Positions 8,438 to 16,071 of a DNA stretch of 50,129 nt are shown here, piece by piece. The number at the start of each line of letters is the position of its first letter. The first letter of the stretch is position 1. The notes under the pieces are model-generated. The model was not told where the DNA came from, did no database searches, and saw only the letters and a program-made list of their open reading frames with translations. Source of the stretch: Magnetococcales bacterium (GTDB lineage Bacteria > Pseudomonadota > Magnetococcia > Magnetococcales > JADFYX01); contig JADFZU010000016.1 of NCBI GenBank assembly GCA_015232365.1, positions 1 through 50,129 of the forward strand, in the 5' to 3' direction. Both the position numbers and the translations under genes were made by a program.

Positions 8438-9106
8438 CTAATGGCTGGTTTTCCCATCTTCCTCTTCAAAAAGCCCAGGCAAATTGCTGAGAGATACCGC
8501 AGGTTTTCTGGTGACAGAGCGGGCATGTAAAAATTTATACCTGGAGTAGAGGCTCTCCAGGGCGTCTATGGTGCTTTCGTCAGTGGTAAAAATCCGCCTG
8601 GTCCAGGCTAGCTCCCAAATTTCCCAATATAGATGGCGACAGCTCTCCTGCTTTTTTTTGTTTTTACCAGCATTATGACAATTTATTTCAAGATCCATGA
8701 GATCATGGAGTAGAACTATACCGCCATCGTTATCACTCTCTGGTTGTTCAAAGTCCATACTGCTGTTTTCGGCTTTTTCCAGATCAGCAATAGTAGTTCC
8801 TATGGTTTCAACCATTGGTGAAACAAATTTAGAGTTGGAGATACCAACACCACTTATAACATTGGCAAGACGGTCACGGGATGATTGGGGAAGAAGGTCA
8901 AGCAGGTTGGAACCAGTTGAGCCACCAAAAATAGACGGCACTTCCCTTGCACTGGCCTCAAGTATGGTTTCCAGATCTGTATCTTCCCACGAATTATGGT
9001 CAAGCAGATCTTCTAGGCTGCCCTGTAGCGACCAATCATAACTAAGGGAGCCATCCTTACGAAAAATAAGGGCAAGAATCTCATTAACCAAACTATCATC
9101 TGACAT
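8438..9106 (-). CDS. Hypothetical acidic protein (222 aa)
   Basis: I do not recognise a family. The product is acidic and probably cytoplasmic, with no signal peptide or membrane segment. It has a Leu/Asp-rich N-terminal half, a Gly/Ser-rich centre (FGGSTGSNLLDLLPQSSRD), a short basic run (KNKKKQ, about residue 150) and an aromatic helix rich in Trp (YWEIWELAWTRR, about 160-171). AGGAG lies 11 bases before the ATG. It begins 19 bases after the stop of the GAPDH-like gene, so both are probably one operon and may share a role in central metabolism or its regulation, which is inference only. Confidence 0.75.
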   Translation of the reverse strand: MSDDSLVNEILALIFRKDGSLSYDWSLQGSLEDLLDHNSWEDTDLETILEASAREVPSIFGGSTGSNLLDLLPQSSRDRLANVISGVGISNSKFVSPMVETIGTTIADLEKAENSSMDFEQPESDNDGGIVLLHDLMDLEINCHNAGKNKKKQESCRHLYWEIWELAWTRRIFTTDESTIDALESLYSRYKFLHARSVTRKPAVSLSNLPGLFEEEDGKTSH

Positions 9107-9125
9107 AGATTATTTAGCTCCTAGC

Positions 9126-10361
9126 CTAAAGCATTTGATCAGCAACATGGATGGTTAGTTCACTCAACATATTAGTATAACTTGCAAGCTCATTATCATA
9201 CCAGCCATAAACTACCGTCTGGGTAACAGGAACCTCCAGGGTGTGGCTGTGGAGGGCGTTGATTACCTCAGGGGGCAGCCCAGATATTTTATCAAGATTT
9301 ACACGGGTATAAGCGGTTCTGGTATGGGTCTCTTTACCCTCAATAACCGCAGCAGCTTTTGGATAACCAATAATATCTGAGGAGACATTTTGGGCATCAG
9401 TGTAGATTAAATGGTCTTGATACGTTCCTTGGGCAGCCTCTTGGTATATTGTATTTATATCGCTACGGTTGATGGGATTATCCCGGCTTGAAGATTGCAG
9501 GTTCAGGGTCAGGATAATCAGGGAGCCGGCAGAGGTTGGTACTCTGACTGATTCCGCCATAAAACCAATTTCGCTCATCTCGGGCAGAACCATACGCAGG
9601 GCTTTGGCTGCTCCGGTTGTGGTGAGAATAATATTATTTAAGATACTCCGGCTCTTTCGGATATCCTTAGCGCCGGACTTGGGAACACTATCCAGAACTT
9701 TCTGGCTGCCGGTTGCAGCATGGACTGTAACCATGGAGGCAGAGAGAATCATGTCGGCTCCAAAATGTTCCAAAATTGGTTTCATCATGTAAGAGAGGCA
9801 GGTGGTTGTGCAAGAGGCTGCCGAAATAATAGAGTGCTGACTGGGGTCGTACATCTCATCATTTATACCCATGACGGCAGTAATGCTGTCATTGGGAGCG
9901 GTAAGCCCTTGATTTTTGATTTTAAATGGTGCTGAAATCATTACCTTTTCCGCCCCAGACTCCAGATGGCCACGAATGGAGCCGCCAGCAATGTCAGCAG
10001 GGGTGGTGGGGTCTAAAAATGCTCCAGTACAGTCAACAACAACCCGAACACCGGCCTCTTTCCAGCCTATGTCTTGAGGATTACGGGCTGTACGAAGAAA
10101 ACGGACTGGTATACCGTCTATAGTCAGGGTTCCAGCCTCTGCATCAACATTGTCAATCACCTCTTTACCGTTAAAGCCGTGTAAAAAGTTGGATAGACGG
10201 CCATAGGAGCTGTCTTTTTCCAGATGTTGAATTAAATCGCCAAAGCCCATTCCAACTTCCCGGCCGACATTAACAACAATCTCTGAGAAATGTTTACGAG
10301 CTATATGGTTCCACAGGGTTAGCTTACCAATACGCCCCATGCCGTTAATACCCAATTTCAT
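9126..10361 (-). CDS. gap: Divergent glyceraldehyde-3-phosphate dehydrogenase family protein
   Basis: This is an NAD(P)-dependent phosphorylating-GAPDH fold. The N-terminus GINGMGRIGKL is the Rossmann loop. The catalytic cysteine is C184 in SAASCTTTC and the partner histidine is H214 in VTVHAATGSQ. The C-terminal YGWYDNELASYTNML matches the family end. It is odd in three ways: 411 residues against about 335 for usual GapA, with extra sequence mainly before the catalytic domain and in the C-terminal third; SNASCTTNC changed at both Asn positions; and WYDNEWGYS lacking its second Trp. It is probably a distinct GAPDH subfamily and may prefer another aldehyde phosphate. GGAGG precedes the ATG. 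The 222-aa gene follows closely. Confidence 0.85.
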   Translation of the reverse strand: MKLGINGMGRIGKLTLWNHIARKHFSEIVVNVGREVGMGFGDLIQHLEKDSSYGRLSNFLHGFNGKEVIDNVDAEAGTLTIDGIPVRFLRTARNPQDIGWKEAGVRVVVDCTGAFLDPTTPADIAGGSIRGHLESGAEKVMISAPFKIKNQGLTAPNDSITAVMGINDEMYDPSQHSIISAASCTTTCLSYMMKPILEHFGADMILSASMVTVHAATGSQKVLDSVPKSGAKDIRKSRSILNNIILTTTGAAKALRMVLPEMSEIGFMAESVRVPTSAGSLIILTLNLQSSSRDNPINRSDINTIYQEAAQGTYQDHLIYTDAQNVSSDIIGYPKAAAVIEGKETHTRTAYTRVNLDKISGLPPEVINALHSHTLEVPVTQTVVYGWYDNELASYTNMLSELTIHVADQML

Positions 10362-10545
10362 TAAAAAAACCTCCTGAACCTACTCTCTGATATAGACTGA
10401 TTTAAAAAATTTTCTAAACAGTATCACATATTGATCTACTATCAAGCCTGATGCAATGGATCGGGTGTTTTTATCAGACAAACCAGCAAAGTTTTCACAT
10501 TATATAAAAATTGATGGAATAGCTTGCGGCAACTCCAGATCGATT

Positions 10546-11682
10546 CTACTCTCCCAACTCCAAGAATTTAGGGATTTTTGTAAGGTTTCGACAGCCATTT
10601 TTTTCGACAACCACAACATCTTCCAGCCGGACTCCACCCATATCAGGATAATATAGACCAGGCTCGACCGTGACAACATGGCCTGTTTTCAAGGTTTGAT
10701 CCTTACTGCTAATCCGTGGAGCTTCGTGAATCTCCAGGCCCAGGCCGTGACCAGTGCCATGAAAAAACCCCCCTTGCCGCCCTTGCTCATCGGCTCCGGT
10801 AGGAAAGCCTTGTTGGGTCAGATAAGCGGTAATCTCATCATGAATCTCTTTGCCGGACATACCATCTTTAATTTTGGCGAAGGCGATTTTCTGGCCTTCA
10901 TATACCGCATCCCATGCCGCTTTTACCTTTTTTGGAGCTTTGCCACGGCAGACGGTTCGGGTCATGTCACCCCAATAGCCGGTTTTTTCTACTCTGGGGA
11001 ACACATCCAAAATAATGGCTTGGTTTGCAGGTAGTGGACCTGATCCCTCCTCATGGGGGTCAGATCCCTGCTTGCCGCCTGAAACGATAGTATGGTTTGG
11101 TTGTGCCCCCTCTCTAACCAGGGTGGCATTTATCTCACCTCTGACAATCTCGCTACTTAACTGTTTGTCACCAATGTAGAGCAGGCCGTCTTTGCCAATG
11201 GTCGAACTGCGGATAAGTTCAATCCCAGCCATCATGCCCCGGCCGGTTATGGTTAATGCTGCCTCTATTGCTGTAATCTCATCTGGGGTCTTAATCTCCC
11301 GTTGCGGCCAGAACGAGCCTGAGAGAGGATTGACCGTAACAGCTAAAGCTCTAAGTCCATCGGCTAGTGAGACGGGGAACGTAGCAGGAACTGCAACAGT
11401 ATCTATTTCTAGTTTTGTCAGGAAAAATGCAGTAATGGTGGCTTCATTAAGCGGCTCTTCAGGAAAGAGCTTTTTATGCTGTTGTCGAATCTGCTCCCAG
11501 TCGTGGACCTGATCGACCTTAGCGGTGCGTTTGGCCCGGTCAACCTCAAGTGAAGAGGTGATCAGGTGGCTGGTTCCACTGGCCTCGGCAATATATAAAA
11601 AAGGGTCAGGTGCGAAAAACCGGGTGGCATAATAGAGATCTGCACTTGATTCGCTATCGGCGTAAATAAGGCGGGCCGTCAA
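10546..11682 (-). CDS. M24 family metallopeptidase (Xaa-Pro aminopeptidase-like)
   Basis: This is a cytosolic dinuclear-metal peptidase that probably removes residues next to proline. All five metal ligands of the pita-bread fold are visible in order: Asp in ILDVFPR, Asp in GYWGDMTRT, His in HGTGHGLGLEIHE, Glu in VTVEPGLYY and Glu in GVRLEDVV. At 378 residues it is near the usual PepQ/YpdF size (about 350-370), with an N-terminal creatinase-like domain in the first 130 residues. The start is a TTG overlapping the elbB stop codon (TTGA), and no other early Met exists, so translation is probably coupled to elbB. The closest functional names are proline dipeptidase or aminopeptidase P; sequence alone does not separate them. 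Confidence 0.88.
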   Translation of the reverse strand: MTARLIYADSESSADLYYATRFFAPDPFLYIAEASGTSHLITSSLEVDRAKRTAKVDQVHDWEQIRQQHKKLFPEEPLNEATITAFFLTKLEIDTVAVPATFPVSLADGLRALAVTVNPLSGSFWPQREIKTPDEITAIEAALTITGRGMMAGIELIRSSTIGKDGLLYIGDKQLSSEIVRGEINATLVREGAQPNHTIVSGGKQGSDPHEEGSGPLPANQAIILDVFPRVEKTGYWGDMTRTVCRGKAPKKVKAAWDAVYEGQKIAFAKIKDGMSGKEIHDEITAYLTQQGFPTGADEQGRQGGFFHGTGHGLGLEIHEAPRISSKDQTLKTGHVVTVEPGLYYPDMGGVRLEDVVVVEKNGCRNLTKIPKFLELGE

Positions 11683-12341
11683 TGACTATCTACCATAGTC
11701 ACAATATGGTTGACCAGTTTTTCAATACCTAGTCCAGCCTCGCCAATGCTGGCTGCACACATATATGCGGCGGTAGTTACTATCCGGTTTTTTTCATCAA
11801 CAACAATGTTGTCGGCACTGCTGTCTTTATGTCTGTTGCCCATGGTTTTAATAGCACTGGCAGTATCACTATCGCTGCCAATGGTAAGGGTTATGCCATG
11901 ATCGGCAAGAATTTTTGAGAGTACAGCCGGAGAGATACAGATTGCACCGATGGGTTTTTTAGCCTTATGCATATCTTTGATCAGAGCGGATAGCTCGCAG
12001 TTAACCGATGCACCAGGGCCGTCAAAAGCGAGTGAAGAGAGGTTTTTTGCTGCTCCAAATCCACCGGGCATAATCAGGGCGTCAAGCTCGCTAGCGTCGA
12101 TTTTTGCTATGTCGGTAATGTTGCCACGGGCGATGCGGGCCGACTCCACGAGAACATTGCGGCTCTCAGGCATCTCCTCTTGGGTAATGTGGTTTATAAC
12201 GTGGTGCTGGTCGATATCTGGGGCCATGATGACAACATCAGCCCCAGCTTGATCAAGAAAAAACAGGGTAAGGGTGGATTCATAGATCTCCGCACCATCA
12301 AGAAAACCACAACCGGATAGTACAACACCAATACGGGCCAT
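11679..12341 (-). CDS. elbB: ElbB-type DJ-1/PfpI glyoxalase
   Basis: ElbB belongs to the DJ-1/PfpI superfamily and has been linked to glyoxal metabolism and isoprenoid synthesis in E. coli. The 220 residues match the family length (about 217). Diagnostic blocks are VVLSGCGFLDGAEI at the N-terminus, ALIMPGGFGAAKNL in the middle, and the nucleophile elbow GAICISPAV with the reactive cysteine. TTAAYMCAASIGE follows near the C-terminus. A GGAG ribosome site lies 8 bases before the ATG. The M24 peptidase start overlaps its stop codon, so the two form an operon downstream of the small membrane protein gene. Confidence 0.93.
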   Translation of the reverse strand: MARIGVVLSGCGFLDGAEIYESTLTLFFLDQAGADVVIMAPDIDQHHVINHITQEEMPESRNVLVESARIARGNITDIAKIDASELDALIMPGGFGAAKNLSSLAFDGPGASVNCELSALIKDMHKAKKPIGAICISPAVLSKILADHGITLTIGSDSDTASAIKTMGNRHKDSSADNIVVDEKNRIVTTAAYMCAASIGEAGLGIEKLVNHIVTMVDSH

Positions 12342-12415
12342 AATGAGTCTCCATCAAACAAAGAGATACGGAAAAGAAACGGCCTTTCACTAAACCGCAG
12401 TCAGAGCTACCTATA

Positions 12416-12583
12416 CTACATATTTGCTTTTGGAATACCGAAGAAGTTAGCAAACTTTTTGCCGGTTTTGTGCTTTACCTTCTGAAAATATTTGTCGGTA
12501 TAGCCGTGGTCAAAGCCACGTTTTGCAGCAACTATAATAACAAAACCTAAAAAACCCACGGGAATAAGATTTAAAATTTCCAT
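12416..12583 (-). CDS. Small single-span membrane protein (55 aa)
   Basis: From the ATG at 12583 the product has 55 residues: one N-terminal hydrophobic helix (LIPVGFLGFVIIVAA, about residues 6-20) followed by a basic, Lys/Phe-rich tail. An AGGAG core lies about 13 bases upstream. A longer reading from a TTG at 12670 would run through the groEL terminator, so I reject it. I recognise no family. It sits between groEL and elbB and might be read by leak-through from the chaperonin operon. Confidence 0.6.
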   Translation of the reverse strand: MEILNLIPVGFLGFVIIVAAKRGFDHGYTDKYFQKVKHKTGKKFANFFGIPKANM

Positions 12584-12640
12584 ATTCTCAAAAAACTCCT
12601 GCTTTAGTTCTAAAGAGGAAAAATCAGCTTCATATCCCCT

Positions 12641-12681
12641 AAAAATAGACACCCCCGGCCACAAAAGCAACCGAGGGTGTC
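12641..12681 (-). terminator. groEL: Rho-independent terminator after groEL
   Basis: On the minus strand the stem arms GACACCCTCGG and CCGGGGGTGTC (one G-U pair) enclose a 12-base loop and are followed by TATTTTT. It lies 37 bases after the groEL stop codon and should end the groES-groEL transcript. Confidence 0.88.
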
Positions 12682-12717
12682 ACAATACCATATTTTTTAC
12701 TGGGACTAAACCGGCAA

Positions 12718-14382
<1,665 letters not shown>

Positions 14383-14453
14383 TTAAATGAACAGTTATAA
14401 AAAACTGTGATTGTGAATATTGAAAATTAATGTGTACAGATATAACAAGCGGC

Positions 14454-14747
14454 TTATTTCAAGATACCCATGATGTCGGATTCACGCATAATCACCAACT
14501 CTTCACCATCAATTTTTACCTCGGTGCCGCCGTATTTGCCAAAGAGGACGATATCGCCAACTTTAACCTCTAGAGCTTGAACCTTACCATTGTCACCAAC
14601 GGCCCCTTTACCTACAGCAAGTACCTCTCCTTGAATTGGTTTCTCTTTGGCGGTATCAGGAATTATGATGCCACCTGCTGTTTTTTGATCTTCTTCGGTG
14701 CGCCTTACCACTACCCGGTCGTGCAACGGACGAAACTTAGTTTTCAT
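14454..14747 (-). CDS. groES: Co-chaperonin GroES (10 kDa)
   Basis: GroES caps the GroEL ring. The 97-residue reading from the ATG at 14747 begins [14 protein letters not shown], the conserved start. A longer in-frame reading to 14771 lacks a ribosome site, whereas AGGA lies just before the chosen ATG. The mobile loop ([13 protein letters not shown], about residues 17-29) and [13 protein letters not shown] are present. It is the first gene of the groES-groEL operon, with the promoter region at 14857-14915. Confidence 0.98.
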   Translation of the reverse strand: MKTKFRPLHDRVVVRRTEEDQKTAGGIIIPDTAKEKPIQGEVLAVGKGAVGDNGKVQALEVKVGDIVLFGKYGGTEVKIDGEELVIMRESDIMGILK

Positions 14748-14856
14748 ATTTTCCTGTCTCCAGATTAACAAATGGATGAAAGTATTAAATTTTTAATGAA
14801 TTTATTTTGCAGGATACAGCTTTCAGACCTTCATTAAAATATCCCTCGTGACCTGT

Positions 14857-14915
14857 AATGTAAGCATTCATTTTCACCTGTCAAGCTTTTCGATCATAAT
14901 TTTTGCAGTTTCAAG
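14857..14915 (-). promoter_or_regulatory. Promoter region of groES-groEL
   Basis: On the minus strand there is a sigma-70-like pair TTGACA (14879-14884) and TACATT (14857-14862) with a 16-base spacer. Just upstream, at 14909-14915, stands CTTGAAA, the exact -35 element of heat-shock sigma-32, although its -10 (CCCCAT-like) is not convincing. No CIRCE inverted repeat is seen, so HrcA control is unlikely. Confidence 0.5.
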
Positions 14916-15044
14916 CAGATTTCATTAAGATTGTGTGTATGTAAGTTAAACCCAGATTCGGCTTTTGCCTAATCAAGATTAAAAAATGGCTTTTGCAGCC
15001 ATGGGTTCAGGTTTAATTCCTGAGTAAAAGAGGGAATAAAAACA

Positions 15045-15515
15045 ATGAAGCGGATATTTATGGCAGTTTTTGCACTGTTATTGTGTAGCAATGAGGCTTT
15101 GGCTGCCCTATACTGTGTAGTAGATTTTAGCGGCAGACGCTGTATCTATCCCGACCTGATCTCCTGCAAAAGGGCAGCAGGGGGCAGTGGCAGTTGTGAG
15201 TTAAACCGTGAGCAGCTTGTAGCTCCGTCGGGTGGTGCCCCGTTCTGCCTGGTGGAGAGATGGCAGACCGAGTGTAACTATCAGACCCTAGCCAGTTGCG
15301 AACAACAAGCCAAACCAAGAAAAGCCACATGCATAAACAACCCCAACCTAAGCCCAAGCAGCTACACCCCTGCCCAAAATCCCAACAACAGGTGGAGCAC
15401 ACCACAAAAAAACAGCACAAACCAAAACAACTGGCAGCAATCCTGGCCCGGACAGCAGCAAGAGCGGCGTTATCTGCCCCACCCTGGTTATGATCCAAGC
15501 CCTGGCTCTCGGTAG
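15045..15515 (+). CDS. Exported protein with two four-cysteine repeats
   Basis: A signal peptide is clear: MKR, a hydrophobic core and an ALA-ALA cleavage site near residue 20. The mature part holds two copies of one motif, each about 30 residues: [YF]C-[VL]V, then C-x-Y-x2-[LI]-x-SC, then a final C about 10 residues on. The eight cysteines probably form disulfides in the periplasm or outside. A Pro/Gln/Asn-rich, low-complexity tail fills the last 60 residues. A GAGGGA ribosome site precedes the ATG. The repeat resembles small Cys-rich exported proteins of unknown function; I cannot name a family. It is transcribed away from groES. Confidence 0.75.
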   Translation: MKRIFMAVFALLLCSNEALAALYCVVDFSGRRCIYPDLISCKRAAGGSGSCELNREQLVAPSGGAPFCLVERWQTECNYQTLASCEQQAKPRKATCINNPNLSPSSYTPAQNPNNRWSTPQKNSTNQNNWQQSWPGQQQERRYLPHPGYDPSPGSR

Positions 15516-15520
15516 GCAGA

Positions 15521-15765
15521 GTGGAAAAACAGCTACCGATCATCAAAGAGATAACAGACTATCTTGCAACTTTGGCCTTTGTTGATAAGGTGGTGCTTTA
15601 TGGTTCTCGTGCTGGATGCCACCGAGATAGAGTGGAATAATGTTTTAAGCTATATAGAGGATGCCCCAAACTCTATATAGTATCGATATTGTCCGGCTTG
15701 ATGATGTAAGCAGGGGGTTGCAGGATAATGTATAAAGAGAGAGGTTGCTGCTGTATGAGCGAATT
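15521..15765 (+). pseudogene. Degenerate MNT-type nucleotidyltransferase
   Basis: Four consecutive fragments in shifting frames read like one minimal nucleotidyltransferase. From GTG 15521 comes KEITDYLATL then DKVVLYGSRA, the GS catalytic motif, stopping at 15638-15640. From 15615 comes DATEIEWNNVLSYIEDAPN, ending in a stop. From 15679 comes SIDIVRLDDVSRGLQDNV and a stop. From 15742 comes LLLYERI and a stop. Order and content match MntA-like proteins of MNT-HEPN toxin-antitoxin pairs. The catalytic Asp segment (SDIDLA) that should follow GSRA has been lost, apparently by deletion. The gene is therefore inactive. Confidence 0.7.
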
Positions 15766-15799
15766 TAAAATAAAACAGTCCATGGAGAATCTCTGGTAA
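15755..15799 (+). pseudogene. 5' remnant of a HEPN-type partner gene
   Basis: An ATG at 15755 overlaps the end of the nucleotidyltransferase remnant and opens a 14-codon reading frame (MSEFKIKQSMENLW) that ends at TAA 15799. Such a start, overlapping the MNT gene, is where the HEPN toxin normally begins in these modules. Only the first codons remain. The identification rests mainly on context. Confidence 0.4.
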
Positions 15800-15836
15800 G
15801 AAGTTCATATACTGTAGTTTTATTTGTCAATAGTCA

Positions 15837-15895
15837 TGGGATGGGTCTGGGAAGGGGGCGTGCCCCTTCCCAGCGGGGTTTGGGGCAGTGCCCCA
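15837..15895 (+). repeat. Dispersed GC-rich intergenic repeat, family A copy 3
   Basis: This is the best copy: ATGGGATGGGTCTGGGAAG, then a GGGGGCGTGCCCC hairpin, TTCCCAGCGGGG and TTTGGGGCAGTGCCCCA. It stands directly before a family B copy (15946-16022) and downstream of the broken nucleotidyltransferase. Confidence 0.85.
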
Positions 15896-15945
15896 TTAAT
15901 CCTAAGATTTGGCGGTTGTCCATACATCACTGGCACAACCTCTTA

Positions 15946-16022
15946 ATTCACCTGGCAAATCAGAAAAAGTTTCATCATCAAAGTAAGATGAAGTCGATTT
16001 TTTCTGATATACCAGATAAACC
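15946..16022 (-). repeat. Dispersed repeat, family B copy 4 (hairpin half)
   Basis: It aligns with the hairpin half of the copy at 8231-8348: ATTCACCTGG-AAATCAG on one side and TTTTTTCTGAT-ACCAGA on the other. The stem is kept although bases differ, including a paired G-C to A-T exchange. The CCTGGATTCGGC end is absent. It lies just upstream of the DUF748 gene. Confidence 0.75.
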
Positions 16023-16071
16023 AAAACGTTGCACAATCAACTACCAAATCTAGGATATTAAAGGAAAAAAA

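Noticed and set aside
12584-12670. N-terminal extension of the 55-aa protein to 84 aa from TTG
   Set aside because: The extension is encoded by the groEL terminator hairpin and has no ribosome site.
14941-15020. Possible further family B copy before the eight-Cys gene
   Set aside because: CCCAGATTCGGC resembles the family end, but the following bases do not align with other copies.
15127-15546. 139-aa minus-strand ORF opposite the eight-Cys gene
   Set aside because: It is Cys-rich by mirror of Gln/Ala codons and lacks a ribosome site; the plus-strand gene has a signal peptide and good start.
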